Shown: positions 7,797 through 16,397 of the stretch, piece by piece | Numbering within the stretch: the first letter of the stretch is position 1 | Layout: every line of letters starts with the position of its first letter | Source: a bacterium | Lineage (GTDB): Bacteria > Chloroflexota > Dormibacteria > Aeolococcales > Bog-877 | Length of the DNA stretch: 39,345 nt | Reading direction: 5' to 3' | Assembly (NCBI GenBank): GCA_021827985.1 | Contig: JAKATL010000023.1 | Coordinates: 1 to 39,345 of the forward strand | Translations under genes and position numbers: made by a program | Notes under the pieces: generated by a model | The model's input: the letters and a program-made list of their open reading frames with translations, nothing else | What the model was told of the DNA's origin: nothing | Database searches by the model: none

Positions 7797-8767
7797 CCCA
7801 GCTCAGCGACCGCCCGGGCGGCCGGCTCAGCCTCCATGACGCAGATCATCCCCACCCCCATGTTGAAGGTGCGCCACATCTCGTCCTCCGGCAGGTGTCC
7901 CAGCCGCTGGATCTCCCGGAAGAGTGGCGGCACCTCCCACCCGTCCACCCGGACCTGGGCGACGGTCCCCTCGGGCAGCACCCGGGCGAGGTTCTCCTGG
8001 ATGCCGCCCCCGGTGATGTGGGCCAGGGCGTGCAGCCCCCCCAGCTCCCGGATGCGGCGGACCTCGGCGAGGTAGGACCGGTGGGGGGTCAGCAGCTCCT
8101 CCCCCAGCGACCCCTGGCCGCCGGGCCCGGGCTGCGCCAGGTCGATCTCCAGCTCGGCCACCAGCTGCCGGACCAGGGTGTAGCCGTTGGTGTGCAGGCC
8201 ACTGGAGCCGAGGCCCACCAGCGCGTCGCCGGGGCGGACCCGCGCCGGGCCCAGCAGCTGGTCCTCGATCGCCATCCCCACCAGGAAGCCCGCCAGGTCG
8301 TAGTCGCCGATCCCGTATACCCCGGGCATCTCCGCGGTCTCCCCGCCCACCAGAGAGCAGCCCGCCGGAATGCAGGCGGCCGCCATCCCCTCGGCGACCT
8401 CGGCCAGAACCTCGGGGTCGATCCTGCCGGTGGCGAAGTAGTCCAGGAAGAAGAGGGGCTCGGCCCCGGTGGTGAGGACGTCGTTGACGCAGTGGTTGAC
8501 GATGTCCTCACCGATCCCCCGGTGGCGGTGCAGCGCCACCGCCAGCTTGGTCTTGGTGCCGACCGAGTCGGTGGAGGAAACCAGGACCGCCCCCGGCGGG
8601 AGGTCGGAGGGGAGCCGCCAGACGGCGGCGAAGGGTCCGATCCCCGCCGCCAGCGGGGGCAACCAGGTGGTGGCCGCCAGCTCCGCCACCCGGGCCACCG
8701 CCTGGGCCGCCCGCCCCCGGTCCACCCCGGCGGCGGCGTATCGCGAGGCCGGCTCTTCCACCCCCAC
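7736..8767 (-). CDS. purM: Phosphoribosylformylglycinamidine cyclo-ligase
   Basis: Closes FGAM to AIR using ATP, step 5 of the pathway. The 343 residues match the family length. Visible signatures include SSTDSVGTKTKLA, the NDVLTTGAEPLFFLDYFATG block, SLVGGETAEMPGVY and HITGGGIQENLARVLP. GTG 8767 has GGAGGG 6 nt upstream and starts 2 nt after the purF stop, so translation is coupled. The 3' end overlaps purN. Confidence 0.95.
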   Translation of the reverse strand: MGVEEPASRYAAAGVDRGRAAQAVARVAELAATTWLPPLAAGIGPFAAVWRLPSDLPPGAVLVSSTDSVGTKTKLAVALHRHRGIGEDIVNHCVNDVLTTGAEPLFFLDYFATGRIDPEVLAEVAEGMAAACIPAGCSLVGGETAEMPGVYGIGDYDLAGFLVGMAIEDQLLGPARVRPGDALVGLGSSGLHTNGYTLVRQLVAELEIDLAQPGPGGQGSLGEELLTPHRSYLAEVRRIRELGGLHALAHITGGGIQENLARVLPEGTVAQVRVDGWEVPPLFREIQRLGHLPEDEMWRTFNMGVGMICVMEAEPAARAVAELGCFPVGEVLAGTGRDRVVLA

Positions 8768-8769
8768 CG

Positions 8770-10251
8770 TCAGCCCTCCAGCGCCAGCTTGTCCATCTCC
8801 AGCTGCTGCGGCACCTGCAGGGGGTAGGCCCCGTCCAGGCAGGCGAAGCAGAAGCCGGCCCCGCTGGGTCCGGAGCGCAGTGCCCAGCGCAGCCCCTCCA
8901 GGCTGAGGTAGGCAAGGGAGTCGGCCCCCAGGATCCGACCCACCTCCTCGGCACTGCGCCCGGCGGCGATCAGCTCGCTGCGGCTGGCGATGTCGATGCC
9001 CATGAAGCAGGGGAAGCGGATCGGGGGGGAGGCCACCCGCATGTGCACCTCCCGGGCTCCAGCCCGACGGAGCGCCTCCACGATCTGCCGGGAGGTGGAT
9101 CCGCGGACGATGGAGTCGTCCACCAGCACCACCCGCTTGCCGGCTAGGACGTGGGGCATGGGGTTGAACTTGAGCCGGACCCCCGCCTCGCGCATCCCCT
9201 GCTGGGGCTGGATGAAGGTGCGGTTGATGTAGCGGGACTTGATCATCCCCTCGGCGAAGGGGGTGCGGCTGGCCTCGGCGAACCCGATGGCGGCGGGGGT
9301 GCCGGAGTCCGGCACCGGGATCACCAGGTCGGCCTCTACCGGTGCCTCCTCGGCCAGGCGACGCCCCATGGCCAGCCGCACCTCGTACAGGCTGCGGCTC
9401 TGGATCACCGAGTCCGGGCGGGCGAAGTAGATGTACTCAAAAGAGCAGGTGGCCTGGGTCCTCTCCTCACCGAAGTGAGCGGAGTGCAGCCCCTGCTGGT
9501 CGATGGTGACGATCTCGCCGGGCTCCACCTCGCGGACCAGCCGGGCGCCCACCACGTCCAGGGCGCAGGTCTCGCTGGCGACGATGTATCCGGACCCTCC
9601 GGGGGCGGAGACGTCGCCTAGGCGGCCGATGCAGAGCGGCCTCAGCCCCAGCTCGTCCCGCGCCGCCACCAGGGAGGTCCTGGTGAGGAATCCGAGGGAG
9701 TAGGCCCCCACCACCCGGGGCAGGGCCCGCTGCAGCACCACCTCCAGCCGGTCACCGGGGGTGCGGGCCAGGAGCCCGGCCAGGACCTCGGTGTCGCTGG
9801 AGGTGTCGAACTGGTACCCCTCCTCGAGGAGCGCCAGGCGCAGGGCTGCGGAGTTGGTGAGGTTGCCGTTGTGGGAGATCGCCACCGGGCCCAGCTGGCC
9901 GTGCTCGAAGGTGAGCGGCTGAGCGTTGCTCAGCTGGGAGGAGCCGGTGGTGGAGTAGCGGGTGTGGGCCAGGCCCAGGTCGCCGGTGAGCCGCTCCAGG
10001 TCCTGGGGGCCGAAGACCTGGCCCACCAGCCCCATGTCCCGGCGCACCGCAAGGCGCTCCCCGTCCGAGACGCAGATCCCCGCGGACTCCTGCCCCCGGT
10101 GCTGGAGGGCGTAGATGCCGAGGTAGCAGAGCCGGGCCACGTCCTGCCCCGGGGCGAACACCCCGAAGACCCCGCAGGCCTCGTGCAGCTTGTCATCCAG
10201 AAAGGGGGACGGCCGCCGCTGACCGCAGGTGGCACTCAACCCCTGCAGCAT
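8770..10251 (-). CDS. purF: Amidophosphoribosyltransferase, iron-sulfur type
   Basis: Commits PRPP to purine synthesis by glutamine-dependent formation of phosphoribosylamine. The Ntn-hydrolase nucleophile Cys26 lies in EACGVFGVF, so a 25-residue propeptide would be removed. The PRPP loop VLVDDSIVRGSTS and PDSGTPAAIGFAE are present. The conserved Cys in ATCSFEYIYFARPDS, in RFPCFMGIDIAS and in C-terminal FCFAC indicate the iron-sulfur-bearing B. subtilis-type class. ATG 10251 gives 493 residues. GTG 10278, whose GTGA overlaps the purL stop, is an alternative that adds nine residues. The frame upstream of that is a purL shadow. Confidence 0.95.
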   Translation of the reverse strand: MLQGLSATCGQRRPSPFLDDKLHEACGVFGVFAPGQDVARLCYLGIYALQHRGQESAGICVSDGERLAVRRDMGLVGQVFGPQDLERLTGDLGLAHTRYSTTGSSQLSNAQPLTFEHGQLGPVAISHNGNLTNSAALRLALLEEGYQFDTSSDTEVLAGLLARTPGDRLEVVLQRALPRVVGAYSLGFLTRTSLVAARDELGLRPLCIGRLGDVSAPGGSGYIVASETCALDVVGARLVREVEPGEIVTIDQQGLHSAHFGEERTQATCSFEYIYFARPDSVIQSRSLYEVRLAMGRRLAEEAPVEADLVIPVPDSGTPAAIGFAEASRTPFAEGMIKSRYINRTFIQPQQGMREAGVRLKFNPMPHVLAGKRVVLVDDSIVRGSTSRQIVEALRRAGAREVHMRVASPPIRFPCFMGIDIASRSELIAAGRSAEEVGRILGADSLAYLSLEGLRWALRSGPSGAGFCFACLDGAYPLQVPQQLEMDKLALEG

Positions 10252-10274
10252 ACCGACCGGAGCGCCGGAGCCGG

Positions 10275-12494
10275 TCACAGGACTGGCCCTGCCATGGCGC
10301 CGGCGATCCCCTGCAGGCGGGCCTCCGCGGCGGCTGCCAGAGGGATCTGGGCGAGCCCCACGACCTCCACCGAGCCACCCCCCACCTCCCCCACCCGGGC
10401 GCAGGGAACCCCCCAGCGGGAGCAGACCTCCTCCGTCCGCCCGCCATCCCCGGGCTCCACGCTGAGCAGGTAGCGGCCGGAGCCCTCCCCGAAGAGCAAG
10501 CCGAGGCCCCCGTCCGGCGGGGGAGGCCCGTCTGCCAGCCGGACGACGGCGCCCAGGGAACCCGCCACGCAGCACTCGGCCAGCGCCACCGCCAGCCCTC
10601 CCAGGGAGCAGTCGTGGGCGGAGCGGGCCGCGCGCTCTGTGACCAGCTGGCGCACCGCCTCCGCCGCCCTCCGCTCCAGCTCCAGGTCCAGCCCCGGCGG
10701 GGGGCCGAGGACCCTTTCTCCAAGGAGGCGTTGGAGCTCCGAGCCCCCCAGCCCCGCCCCCTCCCCTCCGACCAGGTAGATGAGGTCACCTGGGGCGACG
10801 AAGCCGGGACCGGGGAGGTGGCGGACGTCGTCCACCAGCCCCACGACCCCCACCACCGGAGTGGGGGGGATGGAAGCGCCGGAGAGGTCGTTGTAGAGGC
10901 TCACGTTGCCGCTGACCACCGGGAGAGCCAGCTGCCGGCAGGCTTCCGCCAGCCCGGCCACCGCCTCCTCCAGCTGCCACATCACCTCCTCCCGGTCCGG
11001 GTCACCGAAGTTGAGACAGTTGGTGAGGGCGAGCGGGCGCGCACCCAGGCAGGCGAGATTGCGCACCGCCTCCGCGACCGCCAGCTGAGCGCCCCGGCGG
11101 GGATCCAGGAGAGAGCTGCGGTGGGCACCGTCCACGGTGATGGCGAGGCCGTCCGGCCGCCCCCTCAGCCGCACCACGGCGGCGTCCCGGCCGGGGAGGA
11201 CCACCGTGTCGTCCCCCACCTGATGGTCGTACTGGCGGTAGATCCAGCTGGCGTCCGCACAGTTGGGGGAGGCCAGCAGGCGCAGCCAGGCCTCCTCCAG
11301 CGTCCAGGGGACGCCCGCAGTCAGCGGGGGAGCGCCCAGGTCACGCTCCACCTCCTTGGGCCGGGAACTCCTGGGGCGGCGGGGCAGGAAGCCGTCCACC
11401 AGGACCGGGAGCGGCAGCCGGGCCACCATCTCGCCCTCCGAGCTGATCTGAAGCTCCTCTGCTGAGATCACCTCACCCACCACGTCCGAGCGGAGCTCCC
11501 AGCGGTCGAAGACCGCCCGCACCTCCTCCACCCGTCCCCGCTCCACCACCAGGACCATCCGCTCCTGGGACTCGCTCAGCATCACCTCGTACGGGGTCAT
11601 CCCCAGCTCACGGCGGGCCACCTGGTCCAGGTCGAGGCGGATCCCGACCCCGCCCCGCCTCGCCATCTCGGCACAGCTGCTGGTGAGGCCGGCGGCGCCG
11701 CAGTCCTGGAGCCCCACCAGGGCGCTGCTGCCGGCCAGCTCCAGGCAGGCCTCCATGAGGCATTTCTCCAGGAAGGGGTTGCCGACCTGGACCGCGGGCC
11801 GGCGCTCCTCCGCGCCCTCGTCCAGCTGGACCGAGGCGAAGGTGGCGCCGTGGATGCCGTCCCGGCCCGTGTCCGCCCCCACCAGCAGCACCGGGTTGCC
11901 CACCCCCCGAGCGACCGCGTGGAGCAGCCGCGGAGCGGTCACCAGCCCGACGCACATGGCGTTCACCAGGCAGTTGCCCTGGTAGGTGGCATCGAAGTAG
12001 GTCTCCCCGCCCACGGTCGGCACCCCGATGCAGTTGCCGTAGTAGCCCACCCCCTCCACCACCTTGGCGAAGCGGTGCCGCTGCGCGGCGTCGCCCAGGT
12101 CGCCGAAGCGCAGCGCATCCAGGAGGGCGACCGGCCGGGCGCCCATGGCGAAGACGTCCCGCAGGATGCCCCCCACCCCGGTCGCCGCCCCCTGCACCGG
12201 CTCGATGGCGCTGGGATGGTTGTGGGACTCGATCTTGAAACAGCAGAGCAACCCATCCCCGAGGTCCACCACCCCGGCGTTCTCACCCGGGCCCACGACC
12301 ACCTGGGGCCCCTTGGAGCTGAGCTGGGAGAGGAGGCGGCGGGAGGTCTTGTAGGAGCAGTGCTCGGACCAGAGCGCCCCCAGCATCCCCAGCTCCAGCT
12401 GGTTGGGCACCCGTCCCAGCTGGCGGACGGCGTGGTGGTACTCCTCCTCGGTGAGGGCCAGCTCCCGGAGCTGGGCGGGGCTCGGGGTGGCCAT
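10275..12494 (-). CDS. purL: FGAM synthase subunit PurL (small type)
   Basis: Synthetase subunit of phosphoribosylformylglycinamidine synthase, acting with PurQ (glutaminase) and PurS. At 739 residues this is the small PurL of Gram-positive-type systems, not the 1300-residue fused enzyme. The N-terminus shows LGMLGALWSEHCSYKTSR with the active-site His, then a duplicated PurM-like architecture including SHNHPSAIEP, LQDCGAAGLTSS and NCLNFGDPDREEV. ATG 12494 is chosen. An in-frame TTG at 12506 overlaps the purQ stop (TTGA) and would add four residues. The purQ-purL gap is 8 nt. Confidence 0.95.
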   Translation of the reverse strand: MATPSPAQLRELALTEEEYHHAVRQLGRVPNQLELGMLGALWSEHCSYKTSRRLLSQLSSKGPQVVVGPGENAGVVDLGDGLLCCFKIESHNHPSAIEPVQGAATGVGGILRDVFAMGARPVALLDALRFGDLGDAAQRHRFAKVVEGVGYYGNCIGVPTVGGETYFDATYQGNCLVNAMCVGLVTAPRLLHAVARGVGNPVLLVGADTGRDGIHGATFASVQLDEGAEERRPAVQVGNPFLEKCLMEACLELAGSSALVGLQDCGAAGLTSSCAEMARRGGVGIRLDLDQVARRELGMTPYEVMLSESQERMVLVVERGRVEEVRAVFDRWELRSDVVGEVISAEELQISSEGEMVARLPLPVLVDGFLPRRPRSSRPKEVERDLGAPPLTAGVPWTLEEAWLRLLASPNCADASWIYRQYDHQVGDDTVVLPGRDAAVVRLRGRPDGLAITVDGAHRSSLLDPRRGAQLAVAEAVRNLACLGARPLALTNCLNFGDPDREEVMWQLEEAVAGLAEACRQLALPVVSGNVSLYNDLSGASIPPTPVVGVVGLVDDVRHLPGPGFVAPGDLIYLVGGEGAGLGGSELQRLLGERVLGPPPGLDLELERRAAEAVRQLVTERAARSAHDCSLGGLAVALAECCVAGSLGAVVRLADGPPPPDGGLGLLFGEGSGRYLLSVEPGDGGRTEEVCSRWGVPCARVGEVGGGSVEVVGLAQIPLAAAAEARLQGIAGAMAGPVL

Positions 12495-12502
12495 GCTTGC
12501 GG

Positions 12503-13201
12503 TCAACTGGCCCCCACCACGGCGAGGGCAGCCCGGAGGAGGTGGAGCCCGTCCTCGGACCCCAGGAGCGGCTCGCAGGCCCGCTCGGGGTGGGGCATCA
12601 TCCCCAGGACGTTGCCCTCCCGGTTCATCACCCCGGCGATGTGCTGAAGCGAGCCGTTGGGGTTGTACTCCTCGCCCAGCTCCCCGGAGGGTCCGCAGTA
12701 GCGCAGGGCCACCTGCCCGTGCGCCTCCAGCTCCAAGAGCTGGTCGGGGGGTGCGTAGTAGCGGCCCTCGCCGTGCGAGATGGGCATCTCTAGAACCCGC
12801 CCGGCCTCCAGCCCGGAGAGGAAGGGCCCCCGGGTCACCTCCACCCGGAGGTGGGTGCTCTGGCAGCGGAACTGCAGGCAGCTGTTGCGCAGCAGGGCCC
12901 CGGGCAGGAGCTGGGCCTCACAGAGGATCTGGAAGCCGTTGCAGATCCCCAGGACCGGCCCGCCGGCGAGGGCGTGGTCACGGACCGCGGCCATCAGGGG
13001 GGCGAAACGGGCGATCGCCCCCGTCCGGAGGTAATCCCCGTGGGCGAACCCTCCGGGGAGGATCACCAGGTCCGCGCCCTTCAGCTCCCGCTCGGCGTGC
13101 CACAGCATCACCGGCTCGCCGCCGGCCAGCTCCACCCAGTGGGCGCAGTCCCGCTCCGACCAGGTCCCGGGGAAGACGGCAATCCCGCAGCGCCAGGTCA
13201 C
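12503..13201 (-). CDS. purQ: FGAM synthase glutaminase subunit
   Basis: Class I glutamine amidotransferase supplying ammonia to PurL. The 232-residue protein has the oxyanion and nucleophile region GICNGFQIL (catalytic Cys), LPGGFAHGDYLRTG near the N-terminus and the C-terminal MPHPERA with the catalytic His. GTG 13201 begins 1 nt after the purS stop, indicating a translationally coupled purS-purQ-purL complex set. Confidence 0.95.
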   Translation of the reverse strand: MTWRCGIAVFPGTWSERDCAHWVELAGGEPVMLWHAERELKGADLVILPGGFAHGDYLRTGAIARFAPLMAAVRDHALAGGPVLGICNGFQILCEAQLLPGALLRNSCLQFRCQSTHLRVEVTRGPFLSGLEAGRVLEMPISHGEGRYYAPPDQLLELEAHGQVALRYCGPSGELGEEYNPNGSLQHIAGVMNREGNVLGMMPHPERACEPLLGSEDGLHLLRAALAVVGAS

Positions 13202-13202
13202 C

Positions 13203-13442
13203 TCAGGCGCCGACCTCGGCCACCTGGAAGTGGAAGTCCTCGATCACCCCGTTGCAGAGCAGCCGGCGGCACATCTCCTCGACCCGGGACTCCGCGCCCT
13301 GGCGGTCCCTGGCCGTGAGCGTCAGCTGGATGTGCTTGCCCACCCGGGTCCCCAGCACCTCGGGGTAGCCCAGGGCATGCAGCCCCTGGGTGACCGCCAG
13401 CCCCTGGGGGTCGTTGACCACCGGCTTCAAGGTCACCACCAC
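13203..13442 (-). CDS. purS: FGAM synthase subunit PurS
   Basis: Small dimeric subunit that bridges PurQ and PurL. Starting at GTG 13442 it is 79 residues, the usual PurS size, and shows the family opening TLKPVVNDPQG followed by GLHALGYPEVLGTRVGKHIQL. The reading frame runs upstream to 13553 through purC, but that part has no PurS similarity. Three consecutive GTG codons (13442, 13439, 13436) are possible starts 5-11 nt after the purC stop. Confidence 0.92.
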   Translation of the reverse strand: MVVTLKPVVNDPQGLAVTQGLHALGYPEVLGTRVGKHIQLTLTARDRQGAESRVEEMCRRLLCNGVIEDFHFQVAEVGA

Positions 13443-13447
13443 CTCGG

Positions 13448-14320
13448 CTAGGAACCGCTGCTGAGGGTCCGTGTCAGTACCTCCTGGTAACGGCGGCGGG
13501 TCTCGGAGATCAGCTCGGGGGGCAGTCGAGGAGCCGGTGGCTGCCGGTTCCACCCGCTCGCCAAAAGCCAGTCGCGCACCGGCTGCTTGTCGAAGCCCGG
13601 GCTGGCCCCGGCCGAGCCCACCTCCCAGAGCCGGGAGGAGTCCGGGGTCAGGAGCTCGTCGATGAGGGTTAGCCGCCCGTCGATCCAGCCGAACTCGAAC
13701 TTGGTGTCCACCAGGACGAAGCCGGCCCGGAGATAGCCCAGGGCCCCGGCTCGGTAGAGCCGGATGCTGGTCTCCTCCAGCTGGTCCGCCGTCTCCGGTC
13801 CCACCACCTCCCGCAGCTCAGCCCGGGAGATGTTCTGGTCGTGGCCGGAGTCGCTCTTGGTTGCCGGGGTGAAGCGCGGCCGGTCCAGCTCCGCCCCGAA
13901 GGTCAGCGCTGGGGGCAGCGGCTCACCGGCCAGCGTGCCCTGCGACTGGTACTCCTCCCAGCCAGATCCCGCCAGCCGGCCCCGGACCACGCACTCGACG
14001 TCGATGCGCTCGGCGCGGCGCACCAGCATCGAGCGCTCCGCCATCCGCTCCCAGAGCGGCGCGGGGAGGATCCCGGGGTCGTCCGGGAGCAGGTGATTCG
14101 GGACCAGCTCGGCCGTCCTCTGGAACCAGTGCCGGGCCAGGGCGGTGAGGAGCCGCCCCTTGCCCGGGATCAGGTCGGGAAGCACGCAGTCGAAGGCGGA
14201 GATGCGGTCGGTGGCCACCATGAGAAGGCGGCCGTCCAGCTCGAAGGTGTCCCGCACCTTGCCCCGGCGGAAGAGGGGCAGCCCCTCCAGCTCCACCGCG
14301 CCGATGGCCACCTCGGTCAC
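13448..14320 (-). CDS. purC: SAICAR synthetase
   Basis: Joins CAIR and aspartate using ATP to form SAICAR. The 290-residue protein has the family motifs FRRGKVRDTFEL, MVATDRISAFDCVLPDLIPGKG, VECVVRGRLAGSGW and LVDTKFEFGWIDG. GTG 14320 is set by the 4-nt GTGA overlap with the purB stop. The enzymes making CAIR from AIR (PurE/PurK) are not in this window. Confidence 0.95.
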   Translation of the reverse strand: MTEVAIGAVELEGLPLFRRGKVRDTFELDGRLLMVATDRISAFDCVLPDLIPGKGRLLTALARHWFQRTAELVPNHLLPDDPGILPAPLWERMAERSMLVRRAERIDVECVVRGRLAGSGWEEYQSQGTLAGEPLPPALTFGAELDRPRFTPATKSDSGHDQNISRAELREVVGPETADQLEETSIRLYRAGALGYLRAGFVLVDTKFEFGWIDGRLTLIDELLTPDSSRLWEVGSAGASPGFDKQPVRDWLLASGWNRQPPAPRLPPELISETRRRYQEVLTRTLSSGS

Positions 14321-15639
14321 CGGGCAGCCCCTCCCTCGGAGCCTTCCCGGCCGGCCAGCTGGTCCACGGCGACCGCTGCCTCCTCCAGGTCGGCCCCGAT
14401 GTCCAGCGCCTCCTCGAGCTCCGCGGGGGAGAGCGCCGCCATGAGCTGGGGGCTCGCCAGGCAGCTGGCCCGGAAGTCACCCCCCGGTCGGTCGGCGCTG
14501 GCCGCCAGCTGCTGGACCAGCCGGTAGGCGCGGTCCCGCTCCATGCCCGCGGCCACCAGGCGCAGCAGCACCCGCTGGCTGCGAGCCACCCCGCCGCGCC
14601 GCTCCAGGTTCCCCGCCATGGCCGCCTCGTCGACCTCCATCCCCTCCACCACGCGGCTGAGGGTGCGGAGCATGTGCGACAGGGCCATGGTGGCGTCGGG
14701 CAGCGCCACCCGCTCCACCGAGGAGTGGGAGATGTCGCGCTCGTGCCAGAGGCTGACGTCCTCCATGCCAGCCACCGCCAGCCCCCTAAGGAGCCGGCTC
14801 AGCCCGCAGACCTGCTCCAGGTTGACCGGGTTGCGCTTGTGGGGCATCGCCGAGGAGCCCTTCTGCCGCTCTGCGAAGGGCTCCCTGACCTCCCCCACCT
14901 CGGTGCGCTGCAGGTGGCGGAGGGTGGTCGCCAGCCGCTCGCAGCTGGCACCGGCCAGCGCCAGGGAGCAGAGGAACGCGGCGTGGCGGTCCCGGGCCAC
15001 CACCTGGGTGGTGATGGCTGCCGGCTCCAGCCCGAGGCGGGAGAGGGCGTCCCGCTCGATTGCCCGGGAGACGGTCCCATGGGTGCCCACGGTCCCGGAT
15101 ATCTTGCCCACCACCACCTCCGACTCCGCGCGGCGGAGGCGCTGCCCGGCCCGCTCCAGCTCGTCCAGGTGGTTGGCCAGGACGAACCCGAAGGTGACCG
15201 GCTCGGCGTGCATCCCGTGGGTCCTCCCGATCATCGGGGTGCGCCGGTGGCGCCGGGCGCCCACCCGAAGTGCCTCAAGGAGCCGCTCCAGGTCCCGGAG
15301 GACGATCGAGCTGGCCTCTCGCAGCTGGAGGGCCAGCGCGGAGTCGACCACGTCCTGGCTGGTCAGGCCGAAGTGCAACCGCCGGGCCAGCGGCCCCACC
15401 TGCTCCTGCACCGCCGACACAAAGGCAGCCAGGTCGTGCCCCTGCTCCTGCTCCAGCTCGCGCACCCTTGAGAGCTGCGGTGGGGTCGCACCCTCGATCG
15501 CCGCCAGCTCGTCCGCAGGCAGATGGCCCGAGGCCGCCAGCGCCTGAGCCACGGCCACCTCGACCTGCAGCCAAAGCCGGATGCGGTTCTCGTCTGACCA
15601 GACCGCTCTCAGCTCCGGAGGGGCGTAGCGGTCGATCAA
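14317..15639 (-). CDS. purB: Adenylosuccinate lyase
   Basis: Cleaves fumarate from SAICAR and from adenylosuccinate, serving both IMP and AMP synthesis. The 440 residues include GRTHGMHAEPVTFG with a conserved His, GKISGTVGTHGT, and the fumarase/aspartase superfamily signature GSSAMPHKRNP. The start is TTG 15639, fixed by the conserved opening MIDRYAPPELRAVWSDENRI; no Shine-Dalgarno sequence is visible in the GC-rich leader. It is the first gene of the purine operon and is divergent from the sigma factor gene at 15816. Confidence 0.95.
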   Translation of the reverse strand: MIDRYAPPELRAVWSDENRIRLWLQVEVAVAQALAASGHLPADELAAIEGATPPQLSRVRELEQEQGHDLAAFVSAVQEQVGPLARRLHFGLTSQDVVDSALALQLREASSIVLRDLERLLEALRVGARRHRRTPMIGRTHGMHAEPVTFGFVLANHLDELERAGQRLRRAESEVVVGKISGTVGTHGTVSRAIERDALSRLGLEPAAITTQVVARDRHAAFLCSLALAGASCERLATTLRHLQRTEVGEVREPFAERQKGSSAMPHKRNPVNLEQVCGLSRLLRGLAVAGMEDVSLWHERDISHSSVERVALPDATMALSHMLRTLSRVVEGMEVDEAAMAGNLERRGGVARSQRVLLRLVAAGMERDRAYRLVQQLAASADRPGGDFRASCLASPQLMAALSPAELEEALDIGADLEEAAVAVDQLAGREGSEGGAAR

Positions 15640-15679
15640 GCCGTGGGGCGGGGCGGCGAAACCGGCGACAACTCCAGGC

Positions 15680-15685
15680 AGTATA
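15680..15685 (-). promoter_or_regulatory. -10-like TATACT upstream of the purine operon
   Basis: TATACT on the minus strand would place the start near 15673, about 34 nt before purB. There is no recognisable -35 at 16-18 nt spacing, so strength or activator need is unknown. I see no PurR-box pair or riboswitch-like fold in this 176-bp divergent region. Confidence 0.4.
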
Positions 15686-15815
15686 AGGGGGTGGCGGATT
15701 CAGAGCCCCCCGGCGGGGAGAGCCGGAGACGGCAGCTGCGGGTGAGGATGCAAGTGCCGGGCGTAACCAGCCTCGGAAGGGCCGCGTTCAGGTGTACGGC
15801 CGAAGGTTCCTGGCA

Positions 15816-16397
15816 ATGACCTCGGGACTCGAGGAGGAGGAGCGGCTGGTCGCCAGAGCCAAGGAGGACCCGGAGTGCTTCGGTGCGCTGTACGACCGCT
15901 ACTTTCCCCAGATCTACCGCTACGTCGCCTCCCGCGTGCGCAGCCGGGAGGTGGCCGAGGACATCACCAGCGAGGTCTTCTTCAAGGCCCTGCGGGGACT
16001 GGCCCGGTACCAGAGCACCGGCCATCCCTTCTCCTCCTGGCTCTACCAGATCGCGGTCAACGCCATCACCGATCACTACCGGTCGCAGCGGCACCCCGAG
16101 GACAGTCTCGATGAGGTGCCGGACCCGGTGGACGGCGCGCCCGCCGTCGACGAGGAGGTGGCCCTCAGGCTCTCCGTCCAGGAGGTCTGGACAGAGATCG
16201 AGGAGCTGCCGGAGCAGCAGCGCATCGCCATGACCCTGAAGTACGGGGAGGACCTCAAGCTGGCCGAGATCGGCCAGATCATGGGCAAGTCGGAGGGGGC
16301 GGTGAAGCTGCTGGTGTTCCGCGGCACCGCCACCCTGCGCCAGCGGCTGCTCGCCGGGAGGGCGACAGCCCAGAGCCCGGAGGGCGCTGATGGCTGA
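15816..16397 (+). CDS. ECF RNA polymerase sigma factor
   Basis: Extracytoplasmic-function sigma factor of 193 residues. Region 2 (about residues 10-85) shows LYDRYFPQIYRYVASRV, the DITSEVFFKAL helix and HPFSSWLYQIAVNAITDHYR. Region 4 (about 130-185) has LPEQQRIAMTLKYGEDLKLAEIGQIMGKSEGAVKLL helices typical of -35 recognition, interrupted only by a variable linker. ATG 15816 (GAAGG upstream) is preferred over GTG 15792. Its stop overlaps the next gene by 8 nt. That gene encodes a membrane-anchored protein, the usual arrangement for a sigma factor and its anti-sigma factor. I see no classical GGAAC autoregulatory -35 upstream. Confidence 0.9.
   Translation: MTSGLEEEERLVARAKEDPECFGALYDRYFPQIYRYVASRVRSREVAEDITSEVFFKALRGLARYQSTGHPFSSWLYQIAVNAITDHYRSQRHPEDSLDEVPDPVDGAPAVDEEVALRLSVQEVWTEIEELPEQQRIAMTLKYGEDLKLAEIGQIMGKSEGAVKLLVFRGTATLRQRLLAGRATAQSPEGADG

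Noticed and set aside
15703..15725. Purine riboswitch or PurR-box pair upstream of purB
   Set aside because: Only GC-rich short hairpins are present; no conserved riboswitch core or paired boxes could be recognised.
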